The notes under the pieces were generated by a model, which was not told the DNA's origin, ran no database searches, and saw only the letters and a list, made by a program, of their open reading frames with translations. A program made the translations under genes and the position numbers. This document shows, piece by piece, positions 10,742 through 23,470 of a stretch of 64,000 nucleotides of DNA (positions within the stretch are counted from its first letter, which is position 1; each line of letters starts with the position of its first letter). The DNA is from Sequoia sempervirens (lineage: Eukaryota; Streptophyta; Pinopsida; Cupressales; Cupressaceae): NCBI GenBank assembly GCA_007258455.2, contig VDFB02344152.1, positions 248,001-312,000 on the forward strand, given 5' to 3'.

Positions 10742-12904
10742 CTACTTGAGATCATCAATTAGGTTGATCCATCTTTGTGAGAGGCATCTCTTCACAGTTT
10801 CCTTTTTTGCTTTTTCCTTCGCCTCATATTCACTATAAACTACTTCTATCCAAGGCATAATCCTATTACCATAGCTAGTTCTGAAAAGCATTATGTGCCA
10901 TTCCCTGAAAATATCCCTTGGATTCCTTGATTCAGCCCTAATGGATAGGGGGATATTGGATTCCATTTGCTTATAAGCCCCATATTATTGTCCCCAACTA
11001 ATCTCATTTTGCACCTAGGACATAAATGCCCTTAATTGGACATCCCCAACATACAACAGTGGATTCCAATCATGGTCTTGAGTTACAGCATAATTATGCA
11101 AATAAAATTCACACAACAAATTCTTCATTTCAGGGGAAGCAATCTGATAAGCATTGAAAAATTCAGTAGAGGTCTCAATAGAAGGGTTCAAACCTAAAAC
11201 AATATTTGCCAGCCTAAAAGAAATATATTTCTCCTTGAAATGCAGAGCATAGACCCTTGGAGGGGTCTTGCATTCTAAAATTTGTGGTACCAAAGCTACC
11301 ATATCATCCACCTTCTTCTTTAAGGTGGCAATTTTTGCATCCTTATATTCAATTTCCTCATTTCTCTTTTGAATTTCTTTTTTCAATCTTTTTTTTTTCC
11401 TCCTTCCATTCTTCTTCTCTTTTTTGCATCTCTTTCCATAAATGCATGGCTACCTTGTACATTGAAAAATTAGGTGGGTTATGTATTCCTACCAGCATTT
11501 TTCTTGGCATTAGTGCTTGCTCTTCACATGGTACTGACTGTGAGGATTCAGGTTGTCCTACCAATTCTAGCTGTAGGGGTATTGATTTTTCTTCCAATTC
11601 GGGTTGTTGTTGCATGGACTCCTGCTCTTGTTCTAGATTTTTCTACAGGATCTCTTGTTGTAGGAAATCACGATTTTCCTCATACTCTTGATTTTCGACT
11701 TGTTCTACAATACTGGCAAGATCAACCAATGTTATTTTTGTTGTTGTTTTAAATATATCTTCTTCCTCAACATTCTCCTACCCCATTGGAGCTTTTGTGT
11801 CCCCTTGTGATATTTCTCTAGATTTAGGGCTTTCTTGTGGAGGCATACCAAAGGTTAGCTGGCTGGTCTTTCTTTCCTAGGAGGGCTCTCATGTTTTTCT
11901 TTGGTTGCAGGATGAACAGTGTTAGCCTTTCTCTTCTTAGAGCTTGGCACCTCTTTTTTTGTCGGCTGTCTTTTGGCCTTTTCTTTTCTCATTTCTACTT
12001 CCCTCTTCTGTGCCCTATTTTTCATTAGAATTCCAAGTGGGACATCATCATCAGAATCAGGGGAAGAAATTTCTTCATCTAAGTGCTTTGTCCCAGAAGA
12101 GCTAATTTCTATGGTTTCTTTTGCTACAAGAGGATTTACACTAGGGCCTGTGCTAGAGGTTGAAGCACCAAGAGTGGCTTCAGTCATGTTCAATCTCCTG
12201 CTAGCCCTACGAGGTTGAGGTAAAACCCTAGGTTGCAAATGCTTAGGTCTAATTTGATCAATTTTTATGAATTCTTCCCAGATCATTCCAGACACATCAT
12301 GTAGAGACTTCTCAACTAAAAATTTAATTAGACAATGGTGGGAAACAAAATTGTCCCTACCTTTATGAGTTTTGGCTTCCATGATTGAAATAAGGTTGTA
12401 TAGCACATTTGGCACATTCATCCTCCTTTCATGCCTCATGTGATTCAAAAGCTTGAAGTGTATGGAATGCAAATTTGATTGGCGACCTTCACAGGTGATG
12501 TACTTTATGACATAAATAGTTATCTACTTCCATGGCTTAGGCAGAGACATTCTCTTTTCACTTTGTTTATCTATGTTCAATGGAGGGTCGTTTGGCTCTG
12601 TAAATTCGGCCCTAGCTGATCTGGCATCTCTGGAAGCAGGGTAATTTTCACCATCGGTAGGTAACCCTGTAACTTCTGCAATTCTTTCTTCAGTTGCTAT
12701 GACCTCCAGCCCTTTTACCATGCCCTTCCCTTCAGACAATGTCTGAGCAAACTCTAGTGCAATGTTTTCATCAAAATCATCCAACTTCAGGAAGTAGTCT
12801 ATCCACCTATAGTTTTTAAATTCGGCCAGGTAGGGTGCATCCTGCGGTAATACATCATGCATCATGAGTTCATTTCGAATTAACCCACCTCCCATTGTCT
12901 GCAA
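10742..12904 (-). pseudogene. Element B extra 3' ORF, unknown function
   Basis: Downstream of integrase, about 2.2 kb of minus-strand sequence reads as one protein broken by a few stops and frameshifts: pieces at 12524-12904, 11855-12472, 11358-11615, 11015-11386 and 10742-10966. The first piece has LSEGKGMVKGLEVIATEE and a following GLP motif, loosely like the putative plant transposon protein domain found in some gypsy 3' ORFs. The second is Arg/Lys- and Ser-rich. The third and fourth contain a strongly charged, probably coiled-coil stretch (MKKEIQKRNEEIEYKDAKIA), with an apparent frameshift near 11380. Athila elements often carry an env-like ORF at this position, but I see no signal peptide or clear membrane span. 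Function unknown. Confidence 0.6.
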
Positions 12905-13650
12905 TCAAACAAACACTCTGTGGTTTCCTTCTTGCAATTCTGTTTGAAAACCAAATTCACCTTCCTGCAAGACTTGCTAACTTTCCAATGCCAATGTCGA
13001 CTAAATTTTCCCTTTCTAAATTTACCTTTTGTTTGCAGCTTGAGATATGACAGAGTCAATAATGGCAAGAAAAGAGTAATAAAGGAAAGCTATGATGGAA
13101 ATAAATGGACGCAGCAGTTGGTGTCACCTTACACATGCAAGTCGTCCTCTCACTTAGATTTCAAATCGGCTCAATTTAAATTTTTCTGACGGAGACCAAC
13201 ATGGACTAACACATGGGAAAAATATTCACATCTTTTTCCTTCCCCCCCAACCTAAATTTGGGCATGCGTCCTCACATGCGGACTGATGATTTGACAAGGT
13301 AGGGAATATTGGCATGCTATGGTGAATGCCCATACTAACATATAGTAATTAAATGAATGCACTTAAAGACGATTAAGATATAGCAATTAATACACACATG
13401 CCTGAATGTGTGGAGGATTCATTGCAAAGATTGTGGAGAAAGTATCATTCACCTTTTTTAAGAAATAAGTTGAGCAATCAATGAAAATGAGGTGGAATGA
13501 GGTGGAGTGAAATGAAGTGAAGAAATGGAAGAGAGAGAAAGGTGGAGATGGATGGGTGGATGGGCAGATGGGTGAAGAAATGGACTCCCATGGAAGTGGA
13601 ATTTTTTATTATGACAAGTACATACCTTAATTAGCTAGAAGAAGGGATAC
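12905..13650 (-). other. Element B spacer between integrase and extra ORF
   Basis: No coding similarity seen. A purine-rich plus-strand stretch (ggtggagtgaaatgaagtga and similar, 13485-13570) and a ttccccccccaacctaaat-like pyrimidine run near 13240 resemble an internal purine-tract copy on the minus strand. Confidence 0.4.
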
Positions 13651-14860
13651 TAGGTCCACTTCATTCAACTACAGGAAGCTCAGATGTTGCATGTTAAGTG
13701 AATTGTTGTAGGAACTTTTCCTTGGAAGTTGTCTTGTGATACAATCTAAGGCAATGACCGTTGACAAGCAGCTTAAATCTAACTGGGTCAATAGTAATGA
13801 GTTGTACAACGCCATTAGGGAATACTTCAACAACCTCATATGGTCATAGCCACCTTATTTGCAATTTTCCTACATTGTCTTGATATCTTGAGTCATAGAG
13901 CAAGGCCCAATCTCCTGGTTGGAATTTCTTGTCCTTGATGAATTTGTCATGCCACTTGATTCTTTGATTCTACACTACCTCTATGTGATGTAGGGTTTCT
14001 CTTCTCATCTCATCCAAAGCATTTAGCTGCATGATTCTCTCTTTTTGTGCCTCAGAAATATTCATCCTCAAATCTACTGCAGTCCTAAGAGTCTTATGTT
14101 CAAATTCAATAGGCATCATGGATGTCTTTCCATACAGCAACTCAAATGGAGTGAAGCTTATAGTTTTTTTCTAGGTAGTTCTATAGGCCCAAACAGCTTT
14201 TGGTAATCTGTTTTCCCAATCCTTTATGTGGATAGCTATTGTTTTGGTCAGAATAGCTTCAATTTATAAGTTGGTTACCTCAACTTGGCCATTAGCCTAG
14301 GGGTGATAAGGAGGAGACTTTATGTGTCTTATGTTGTACTCATTGAATAGTGATGCAACAAGGGTTGATGTGATTTGAGCCCCTTGATCAATCACTATCT
14401 CTCGTGGAACTCCATACCTTGTGAAAATCTCCTCATAAAGAAACTCTGCAACCTTGTTATCTCTTGCATGCTTCATGGCCTTAACTTCTACCCACTTTGT
14501 TACATAATCAATGCATACCAGGATATAAGACTTACCATTTGATGGAGGGTCAATGGGTCCTACAAAATCCAATCCCCACTTTTCAAAGGGAGTGATTACT
14601 ACTTGAGGGTAAAGTGGCATCTCATCAGATTTGGTTGGCCTGTCCATTCTTTGGCATCTGTCACATTTTCTTGTATACCTTCCTGCATCCTTGTGGAGTG
14701 TTGGCTAGTAATATCCCATATTCAAAATCTTCATTGTTGTCCTCTTGTCTGCAAAATGTCCTCCACATGGTTCGTTATGGTATGCATGCAAAATTTCATA
14801 TGTCTCATCTTCTCTTACACATCTCCTCGTGACATGGTTTGGTCCAGTATAAAACAAACA
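13651..14860 (-). pseudogene. Element B integrase
   Basis: The zinc-binding HHCC region begins at the 3' end of the 14705-15271 reading (HAYHNEPCGGHFADKRT, then a stop after GYY). The catalytic core is open at 14297-14647: FEKWGLDFVGPI supplies the first Asp, GVPREIVIDQGAQ the second, and the reading stops soon after SPPYHP. C-terminal sequence down to about 13650 still aligns in concept but is full of stops. The enzyme would insert the element's cDNA into host DNA in the nucleus. It is disrupted here. Confidence 0.78.
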
Positions 14861-15598
14861 TCCAGCAATCCATGAGAAAGGAAAATATTTTTCAATGAGT
14901 TCCCTTCTCTCTTTTAGAGAGAATTGGGGAGGAACTCTACTTGTGACCAGATAATTAGCTATGTTAGCATACCAAGGTGTTTGTATACTGATAGAGAATA
15001 GATGCTCATCAAGAAAAGAGTCATTTATGGCTTGATTATCCCCTGATGTAGTCAACCTTGAAAGAAAATCTGCAACAACATTAGCCTTCCCTAGCTTATC
15101 TACAATGGTTATGTCAAACTCATGCATTAATAATAACCATCTTGCCAACCTACCAGAGATCAGAGGCTTATTCATGTGATACCTAATGGTTGTATGATCG
15201 GTGTGCACAAAGATTTGGTAACCTATTATGTAATGTCTAAATTTGTTCAGGGCATAGATTACTGCCAACATTTCTTTCTTTGTCGCTATATAGTTGAATT
15301 CAGCTCCCTACAAATTTTTGCTGACAAAATAAATGGAATTTTCAATAGCTCCTTCTTTTTGTCCTAAGACTGCTCCTATGGCATAATCTGATGCATTAGT
15401 ATGGATGTGGAAAGGAAGCTCCCAATTAGGTCCTTTGAGTATAAGAGCATGAGTTAAAGCTACCTTCAAGTTAGAAAATGTCTTGTCACAAGTTTCAGTC
15501 CACTGGAATTCAACATCTTTAGTGAGAAGAGTATACAATGGTGCTGCTATTTTGTTGAAATCCTTGATAAAATGCCTATAATATCCTACATGGCCCAA
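14705..15598 (-). pseudogene. Element B RNase H and RT connection region
   Basis: Two minus-strand pieces. 15308-15598 reads GYYRHFIKDFNKIAAPLY and then TNASDYAIGAVLGQKEG, the RT thumb/connection and first RNase H acid (Asn-Ala-Ser-Asp). 14705-15271 reads MLAVIYALNKFRHYIIG, HTDHTTIRY and KANVVADFLSRL, the rest of RNase H. A break between them at about 15272-15307 is a stop or frameshift. It degrades the RNA template during reverse transcription. Confidence 0.82.
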
Positions 15599-16300
15599 GA
15601 AACTCCTAACATCCTTCTATTTTGCAGGTGTGGGCAGATTTGTGATCACCTCAATCTTTGCAGGATCTACTTGAATTCCTTTGTGGGAGATGTAGTGGCC
15701 AAGAACTACACCTTCTTGCATCATCATGAAGCATTTTTCACTGTTTAAGGAAAAATTTTGGTCTTCACATCTCTATAGGACTCTCCTGAGATTTTTCAAT
15801 GCCTGATTAAAATCAACACCATAAGTGGTAAAGTCCTCCATGTAAATTTCCATGCAATCAAGAGAGATATCTAAAAATATGTTGATGACTTCCCTTTGAA
15901 AAGTTGCAGGTGCATTGCATAAGCCAAATGGGAATACTGAGTAGGCATAGGTCCCCCATGGACAAGTAAAGGTGGTATTCTCATGGTCCTTTGGTACAAT
16001 TTGAATCTGGTTGTAGCCACTGAATCCATCTAGAAAAGAAAAGTATTGCTTTCCTACAAGTGTGTCCAAAACTTGATCTATGAAGGGTAAGGAAAAATGG
16101 TCCTTTTTTATGGCAGCATTAAGTTCTCTGTAATCAACAAAAACTTGCCATTTCCCACCTTTCTTGGGAACAATCACTAATGGAGACACCCATTGGCTAT
16201 CCAAAATGGGGTAGATAAATCCTGCATCTAGCAATTTCTATAGTTCCCCTTTTACAATTTCTCTCAGTGCAGGGTTAATTCTTATTTGTGGCTACCTCAC
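15599..16300 (-). pseudogene. Element B reverse transcriptase
   Basis: The open part (15773-16234) reads VSPLVIVPKKGGKW, VDYRELNAAIKKDHFSLPFIDQ, FSFLDGFSGYNQIQI, FPFGLCNAPATFQRE and YMEDFTTYG. The catalytic box is YMED instead of YMDD, so one of the two essential Asp is replaced by Glu; stops lie on both sides. Position and motifs are typical of Ty3/gypsy RT. It is a dead copy. Confidence 0.85.
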
Positions 16301-16426
16301 TAGGGTGCAATCATCTCTGATGTAAATTCTGTGTGTGCAAATTTTAGGGTCAAATCCCTTCATATCATGGTAATCCCACACAAATTCATGCTGGTGGGTC
16401 CTTAATAAGTTTTCCAATAGAAATTA

Positions 16427-17584
16427 TTATTCTTCACTTAGTTTGTTGTTAACATTCATATATTTTCCTTCTGACACCTGCACTTGTGTAGTCAACTCTA
16501 TCATGGTTGCTTCATTAATGCATGGTACCTTTAGTTCATATGGAAGAAATGTATGGGTCATACCTGTTGCTGTAAGAATTCCATCTACAGGAAGAGTGGC
16601 TACAAGAAGAACGTTTTCAGGAACAGTGGTTGTAGGAAAAGCAGGCAAAAGTGTCTTGTCTGGAACAACAGAATGAGAAGATGACACTTCTTCCACTTCA
16701 CAATGATTATAAATGATGTTAGCCAATACTTCATCCTCATCTTGAAGTTTCATAAAAGAGCTTCTTCCTAGCATCATAAGATGTGCCATAGAATTAACTT
16801 CCTTGGCCTCTTCACCAACATGTGGCCATACGGGATCATTCTCATCATGAGACGGCTGGGAAGGAGGATAAAGAACAAAAAATTTAGTGCTCTTCCCATA
16901 TGAAATGGTTATGTCATCTAACCGAAATCCAATATATGCATCTGCAGTTGCTAACCATGGTCTTCCAAGAATAATGGGATACCCGCCTAATGTAGCTTTA
17001 GGAGAAAGAATCATGAAGTCTATTGGGTACTCCCAAGAATCTAGAACTACCACAGGATCCTCCACTATACAATCAGGCTTAACAATAGAACTATCAGCAA
17101 GTTGTAGGATAGTAGGAGTAGATCTCATGCTTGCAATGTTTATTTGTTGCAGGATTTCCTTGGTCATTACATTGATTGTTGCCCCTAAATCAATCAGAGC
17201 ATTCTTTATTTGGATCCTATTTATAACAACTGCTACCATAGGACTACCTGGATCATTGTACTTAGGGATAGTCACTTTTCTAAACATGATGCCAGCTAGT
17301 TGTCCCACCACATGAACTATAGTTGGGTCCTTTTTCCTACCTAGCTTCTTGAGGCATGCTTCCTTGATTACCTTGCCATAGATTGGGACATCCTTTATGG
17401 CTTGGAATAGAGGGATCTTGACACATATATGCTTCAGCTGATCCAGGATGTCAAAAGTGGTATCCTCTTTTTTTTTCCTTTTTCTTGGCAACTTCCAATC
17501 TCTAAGGAAATGGTGGTTCTTGTTCAGTCTGCTTGGTTGGGACTGGTTCAAAAATTTTAGGTGCACTTGGATGAATGAGATCAT
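16427..17584 (-). pseudogene. Element B gag C-terminal region and aspartic protease
   Basis: A 385-codon open frame. The middle reads VAVVINRIQIKNALIDLGA followed by TINVM; DLGA replaces the usual DTGA/DSGA active-site triplet and is common in Athila/Tat lineages. ILGRPWLATADAYI further on matches the second conserved protease segment. The N-terminal third (PLFQAIKDVPIYGKVIKEAC) matches the region just upstream of protease in these elements. The frame is long and intact, but its neighbours are broken. Confidence 0.83.
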
Positions 17585-17699
17585 TCATAGGTTTCTCTTC
17601 CTCTTTCATAGGAAGCTCAGTGATAATGGGATTGGAAGGGGATGGTAAAGTAGTTCCTGAATGCAATTGGATGTCACTTACACTCACAGCATATGCAAG

Positions 17700-19297
17700 G
17701 AATTGATTTGAATCAACAGAGTATGCAGCCTGTTGTTGTGGTTTCTTATTTGGATTGGGTGTGGGTTGAGCTGGTAGCTAAGTAGGTTTAGGTGTGTTTG
17801 AGCTTGAATTAGTAGGTGGGGGCATTATAGCAGGTTGTTGGGGCTGAGAAGGTGGTTGCATGTAGCTGGTTGTCTGGGTTGGCCATTGTTGTCCTCCCCT
17901 CCATTGATTTGTTTGCTGCCAATTTCCTGGAGGTGGCTTCCAATGCCCTTGATATTGATGTCAATTCCCCTGAGGTTGTTGCCACTAGGGTGGAGATTTT
18001 TGATGATTGGGCCAAGCATTTGGAGGGTTACCCCAAGGTTGTGGTGGATATCCTCCATAGCTAGATGGATATGGGGGTTGACATTGGTTACCAGATTAAT
18101 AGGAATTGAAATATGGCCCAGCATAAGATAGTGGATCCGGTGCCATACCTTGTCTTGGAGCCCAATGCTTCCTTTGTGCAACATAGTATACTTGATCTTC
18201 TTCAATCTAGATTGGTTTGAACTCAGGTGGAATCTTCTTACTTTCAATATTAGCTAGCATCTTGCATCTGTACTCCTTCTTCTATCTGCAATGGGGCAAT
18301 ACTCTGCCAACATTGTCTCTACCTCCTCTTGTTTCTTCTTGGCCTGAAATGTATCTAGTTGAGTAGCTAGATTGTTTATGATGTCTTCCTTGAAATCTTC
18401 CAGCAAGTGTGTAATCTCCATCCTTGAGACTCCACTTGTAGATGACTTACCTATCGAGGATTGATAAGCTCTCCCCTTCTTTGAAGCTTCCCTAGAGTAG
18501 TTATAGCATATTTTCTTGATGTATTTCCAAAGAACTTGGGTGATATCTCCTCTTGCCATCAGGTCCAATGCATCAGTGCAACTATCATTGATTCCTCTTA
18601 AGAAAATAAGATTTTGTGATTCTTCATTGAGGGTATGGTGTGGAGATTTTTGTAAGCATAACAGAAACCTTGAAATGTAATCCTCCAAGCTCTCATCCTC
18701 CTTTTTTTGCATCCTAAAAATGTCATCTCCTCTCATGTCACTTCCCCTATAATATTCTTTGTATTTCTCAAGGAACTTTGTCTTCATGTCTTCCCAAGTT
18801 TCCATAGTATCTCTACCTAGGCTCATGAACCATCTTAATGTAGCTTATTTCAGAGTGGTAGGAAATAGTTTAAGCCTATGGACATTGGTGGTATAATCAT
18901 TACTCTTGCAGAGTATGTCAAACTCAAACAAGAAGGTATCAGGATCTTATGTGACAAGACCATAAAACTTGGGGAGTGTTGAAGCAGGGATATTTTTTAT
19001 GTTATCAACTTCATTCTGATGGGAAATGGGGAAAGGAAAAGTTGGTTGGTTAGGTATGTTTCTATTTTCATCACCCATGCCTACTTGATGTAATTCCAAA
19101 GAAAAGGGGCTCTCAAGCTAATTTTGGTCCTGAGAGGAAACTTCAAAGCTAGTCAGATTAGGAAATGCATCAACAAAGTGGTGGGGATCTTCTTCTTCTT
19201 GTTCTCTTGGCAGGTTCTGATATTCAACTAGCTGGAATGGATTAGGATTGTTAGGAAGAAATCTCCCATAAGAATCCCTTCTCCTTCCTTTATGCAT
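17700..19297 (-). pseudogene. Element B gag
   Basis: The start codon at 19297 opens MHKGRRRDSYGRFLPNNP, 158 bases downstream of the primer site. The reading passes several in-frame stops before the open part 18254-18826 (TWEDMKTKFLEKYKEYYRG, DESLEDYISRFLLCLQ), which is the retrotransposon gag capsid region. The C-terminal part (17700-18250) is Pro/Gln/Asn-rich and broken. Gag would form the cytoplasmic particle in which reverse transcription occurs. Confidence 0.75.
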
Positions 19298-19455
19298 ACG
19301 GTATCAACTCACTATCAGTCAGCTCACACACAGAATTGGTAAAGAATAATGGGGGTCATTACTTCCTAAATGAGGGATATGCTAAGAACAACTTTCAGAA
19401 ATACTACATCAAGAAAACTATCAACGACCCCAAAGAACTTCCTAGTTTGACACCA

Positions 19456-19473
19456 TCCCCGGCAACAACGCCA
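19456..19473 (-). promoter_or_regulatory. Element B primer-binding site (tRNA-Asp type)
   Basis: On the minus strand it reads TGGCGTTGTTGCCGGGGA, 16 of 18 bases identical to the complement of the plant tRNA-Asp 3' end. It lies a few bases inside the 5' LTR at 19478. Confidence 0.82.
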
Positions 19474-19477
19474 AAAA

Positions 19478-20697
19478 TGTCTACCTCCTACAATGATTTA
19501 ACAACTAGGAATTTACAGTCGTGATTCAGAGATTGGAAATCTAAACTGAATAGCCATTTCATTCACCATAAAGGTGCATTTAACTTTTCAACCCAGGGAC
19601 GTGAACTTGAAATGGGTTAGCACAGTATGTGCACTAGGAACCCCAAAGTAGCCATTTTCATTTTATAGCTAAGAAAGACACAATGCTAGAAGTAAATTGC
19701 TTAGAAAGGAATAACACAATGCTAACCATCAATCAACAATTACACCAAGCTAAAAAGCTTGACAAAAAATGAAAATCTGAGCAAACAAACAAGACACTAC
19801 TTTGTCTACTTTGGTTGCAAGAATAGTCACAGAATGGAATTCTAGTGGCTACAGGAATAGTCGGTGCCAGATTCTTAACTAACTACTAAACAGAAAGTAA
19901 TACTAAACTAAAGAATAAATTACTCACCAAGTGGGCCCCCTTGGATAAGTATCCTCTAAAACTAATGGGAACTCAGATGCTCAAACTTAGAATTTCATTT
20001 CATTCATTGGAATTCATGAGTACAAAAGAATAGCATAACTGTATTGCTGAAAGCTTAAGAATGCAAGTACAATCTCAAATTGTGCAACCCCCAGAGAAGG
20101 AGCATCTGATCCTTTTTTATGCTACCGGCTAAACAAGGCAGTCAATTCCATGAACTAGGAGGATGCCATTTAGGGAAAACAGAGAAAGTAGGGTAGAAAT
20201 TATGCATGCATGGAATCCAGTTAGATGTGCATGTCCAATCACGGATTTAGCACTGCAATAATGTGCATGTTTTCTCAACATCAATAATGACCACTACAAG
20301 GCGGTTACATTTGGTTTGCATGGGGAATCTCCTACCATCGACCTCCTTTGACCTTTGAATGATTCCCTTGCTGGACATTATGGTGCATGCCTAGCTGGCG
20401 GTGTCTTCCTCAATTTAGCATCCTCAAATTAGATCCGCATGGCAATGTTAGTACGCACAATAATTTCATATATGTAACCACCTTAAGGAATATTCATTAA
20501 CCACATGCAAGATTAATATAGACAGTCCATATAACATGCCATTATCATTAATGGTTTATAGAAATAAGATTAAGCCCAATTTTTGTAGTCTGAGGAAATA
20601 TCATAAAAGTATCAACACTTAACGTCAAAGTCCATCATAACTTCAGCAACTAAATCATAAATTCTACCCAAAATGAGACCATAAACTAGACTCATCA
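19478..20697 (-). repeat. Element B 5' LTR
   Basis: 1220 bp. On the plus strand it starts TGTCTACCTCC and ends CTAGACTCATCA. TSD CTCTT follows at 20698-20702. Confidence 0.88.
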
Positions 20698-20702
20698 CTC
20701 TT

Positions 20703-21326
20703 TACTACATTATTCTCCTTTTCTTGTTTTCTTTGGTTGTCCATGGAGATGGAAACACCTAAATGAGGGTTAGACTAAGGCAAGCCCCTATACAGCCACC
20801 CAACATTTTCCTCTCTTTTTGTGTGTAGGTGGATGCGCTTTGTAGAGCTAGCTGGCGAATAGGCTCTTCTATGAAATCATCTTCGTCACCCTAGCTTTGG
20901 TACATGTTTACTTTATCACTTTTGTTTATATTTCTCATATTTCATAGCGTTATTTTGCTCTCCTAGAAGTTGCTAGCTAGGATGCTAGCCTATTTTCTGA
21001 CAAGTTCACATTGTGCTTTTGGTCCTTTGGTCGTATAGATGCCAATGCACCTGAGAGACGCCAACGCGTCATGCTGCCATCCCAAAACTGCACTCTCATC
21101 CTTTGACAGAGAGTTATCTGAGATACAGTGTTGAGATTGAAAACCTACTCGCCTAGCCCCATTACGAACCTCAAGATCATAGAGTGGTTACAAGACTCCA
21201 TAGTCCTAATCATTCTAATCCTCATACCCTAAAAATCTCATTTAGCTGAGGTAAGTTAGGGCAGCCTTCCACATCTTGGCCCTCCATGACCTAGGGCCTT
21301 GCACATGGAGGTCCCCCTACCTTACA
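20703..21326 (+). repeat. Element A 5' LTR, second part
   Basis: Continues the LTR exactly where 9161 stops. It aligns with the 3' LTR from tactacattattcc to its end at cctaccttaca (32721). Confidence 0.87.
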
Positions 21327-23470
21327 TTTTGGTGAACCTGAAGTGAACCAATGTTTGTTCATCCATTGGTATTGAGGCTTCCCTTGAGTACTTCGTGACT
21401 GTTGTGTTCCTGAGTGTTGTGAAGGTTTATAAGCATCACAACCCAATCCATAACTTCCGCGTATATCGTTAGGAGAAGTGTATGACACCTTCCGATGGAA
21501 AGGACGAAGGTCTCTATTGGGTTATCTACAGGCCTTTTCTATGGTCCCGCCATTGGTCTAACGATGTAGGAGCAGTTTTTAAGGGGCGAGTTAGGCTTCT
21601 CTAACAAAACCGATCAGGTCCCCACTCCTCCTATGTCTCCTACACCATCGTCGGTAGACAAGCATGAGGTTGTTCAAATTCCTGCAAAATATGTGTTTGC
21701 CCTTGCTAGAGGACTGGGCGACTTAGAAAACCACGTGGAAAGAAATCTGAAGATGGCTAGGGCTGCTCAGGTTGTTAAGGAGTTAAAATATATGATAGGA
21801 AAAGATCGAACAGGCATAGAGCTTCTAACCAGCCTCCTCAGTCTCGTTGAAGCATGCGCTCCTTCGAGCAACCCTAGTTTTGCGCAAGGAGTCACTTTCG
21901 AGGAGTGTGAAGGATAGTTAGGGGTATCGATGCCCCCCATGTCCATTAATATGGCAAATGTGGTCCCTTCTATTAGTATCCCTACTGTCTCTGAACAACC
22001 CAAGACTATCAGAGTAAACAAGGTCCCTTTGGGTTTTAGCTTCACCCCTCTTGTCACCTCTAGTGGTGGAGGCTTTGGTGGGATGAGTTGTGGAGGCTTT
22101 GGTAGTGGTGGTGGATTCGGTAGCAGAGGCGGTGTTGGTGGAGGTCATGGTGGTGGTTCTAGCAGAGGCCCTACTGGTCACGATGGCTCTAGTAGTGGTT
22201 CTGGCGGAAGTCACACCGGTGGTAGTTCTGAAGGTGGCCTTGCCGGTAGTTCTGGGGGAGGTCCTCTAGCCCTCTATCTTCTAAAGACCCTATTTAGAAT
22301 ACTCTTCTTCAAAATATGGGTAAGATGCAGAGCTAGTTAGCGAGTCTTTCCCTCTACCCAACCTATCTTTCAGCCCTTTTTTTGATATAGCCCATTTTCG
22401 TTCATGATCTTGAACACTACTTTCCCCTAGGGAATGGATATACCTAAATTCAAAAGTATGGTAGCAAAGGGGATCCACAGACACATGTGTCTACCTTTAA
22501 CACCCTGTGCACAAAAGATTTCTATCATGATGCATTGATGGCCAAACTGTTCCCCCGATCCCTCAAGGACACAATGCTTGAGTGGTACTATTCCTTGCCT
22601 GACAATTCCATTTTCTCATTTGACCAACTTGTTAATCAATTTCTTAGACAGTTTCAAGCAAACATCAGGCCGAAGATGACCTATTTGGATCTCATCTGAT
22701 GCAAACAAGGAGATAACAAAAAAATATTGATTTCATAGAGCGCTACCAAGCGCTCCTCTCACAAATCTCATATCAAATGCCTGATTCTTATGTGTAGAAG
22801 GTATTCATAGGGAACTTACAAAGGCCTTGGCAAGATAATTTCACCCTTATGATACACCCTTCTTTCACGCACTTGTGTGCAGCCTTATGAGAGTACTAGT
22901 AGACGGTTGTTCAATTCGAGGGTTCCTCCTCACGCTCCCATTCTAAGGGGAAATCCATCGTATTGATCTTTGGGAAGGGTAAGAAGGTTATGAATGTGGT
23001 TACCACTACTAATAACAATGGCCTCAGACATAACCAAAAAATCACAAATTTGTTGGAATCGTATTCTTCTATCTTGCAGAAGCTTTTGAAGGATAACATC
23101 ATAACTTTGCCGAATCTAAAGCCCATTAAGGAACCTTACCCTAGTTGGTATGATGGAAGCACTTATTGTTAGTACCATCGAGTTAATGGGAATGATACTG
23201 AGTGTTGCATGCACCTGCGTCATGAGATATAGGACTGCATCAAGGACGGTACCATTCGTCTCGATGGGAATAAACAAAACGCTAACAAATCAATGGCGAA
23301 AGCTAATAGTGAATTGTAGATATACATGAACCCGTTTTTGTCACATTCTACTAACATGATTATGGATCCTACTAATTTTGTTACTAAACTCAAGGCCTAT
23401 GTAAACATGGTCATAGTGACTTCTACTGCTCTACCTGCACTCGGTTCACCAGACATTACGTTCACATCAT
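21327..23470 (+). pseudogene. Element A gag
   Basis: An open part at 21633-21917 (MSPTPSSVDKHEVVQIPAKY, then a charged helical region) leads into a glycine-rich stretch (about 22062-22260, GGFGSGGGFGSRGG-like). The capsid region at 22487-22699 reads DALMAKLFPRSLKDTMLEWY and FDQLVNQFLRQFQANI. Near 23160-23240 a zinc-knuckle-like stretch (YHRVNGNDTECCMHLRHEI) resembles Tat-lineage gag. Stops separate all parts. The strong glycine-rich tract is unusual for gag. No clear primer site was assigned at 21327; the sequence there is ttttggtgaacctg. Confidence 0.65.

Larger units (their letters stand above)
9162..20697 (-). mobile_element. Athila-like Ty3/gypsy element B with extra 3' ORF
   Basis: Minus-oriented LTR retrotransposon of 11.5 kb, with LTRs at 9162-10397 and 19478-20697 (about 8% divergent in a 260-bp sample) and TSD CTCTT on both sides. 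The PBS resembles the 3' end of plant tRNA-Asp, a primer type known from Athila/Tat lineages. The protease has the DLGA variant typical of that group. On the minus strand the gene order is gag, protease, RT, RNase H and integrase, followed by a further long coding region before the purine tract. Stops and frameshifts in every domain indicate it is defective. It is inserted in the 5' LTR of element A. Confidence 0.88.

Noticed and set aside
11257..12218. Plus-strand Ser/Phe/Cys-rich open frames
   Set aside because: Antisense to the extra 3' ORF of element B, which has the better protein character and fits the element's orientation.
22062..22265. Glycine-rich stretch as a host glycine-rich protein gene
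   Set aside because: It lies in the gag reading region of element A between two gag-like parts and has no independent gene signals.
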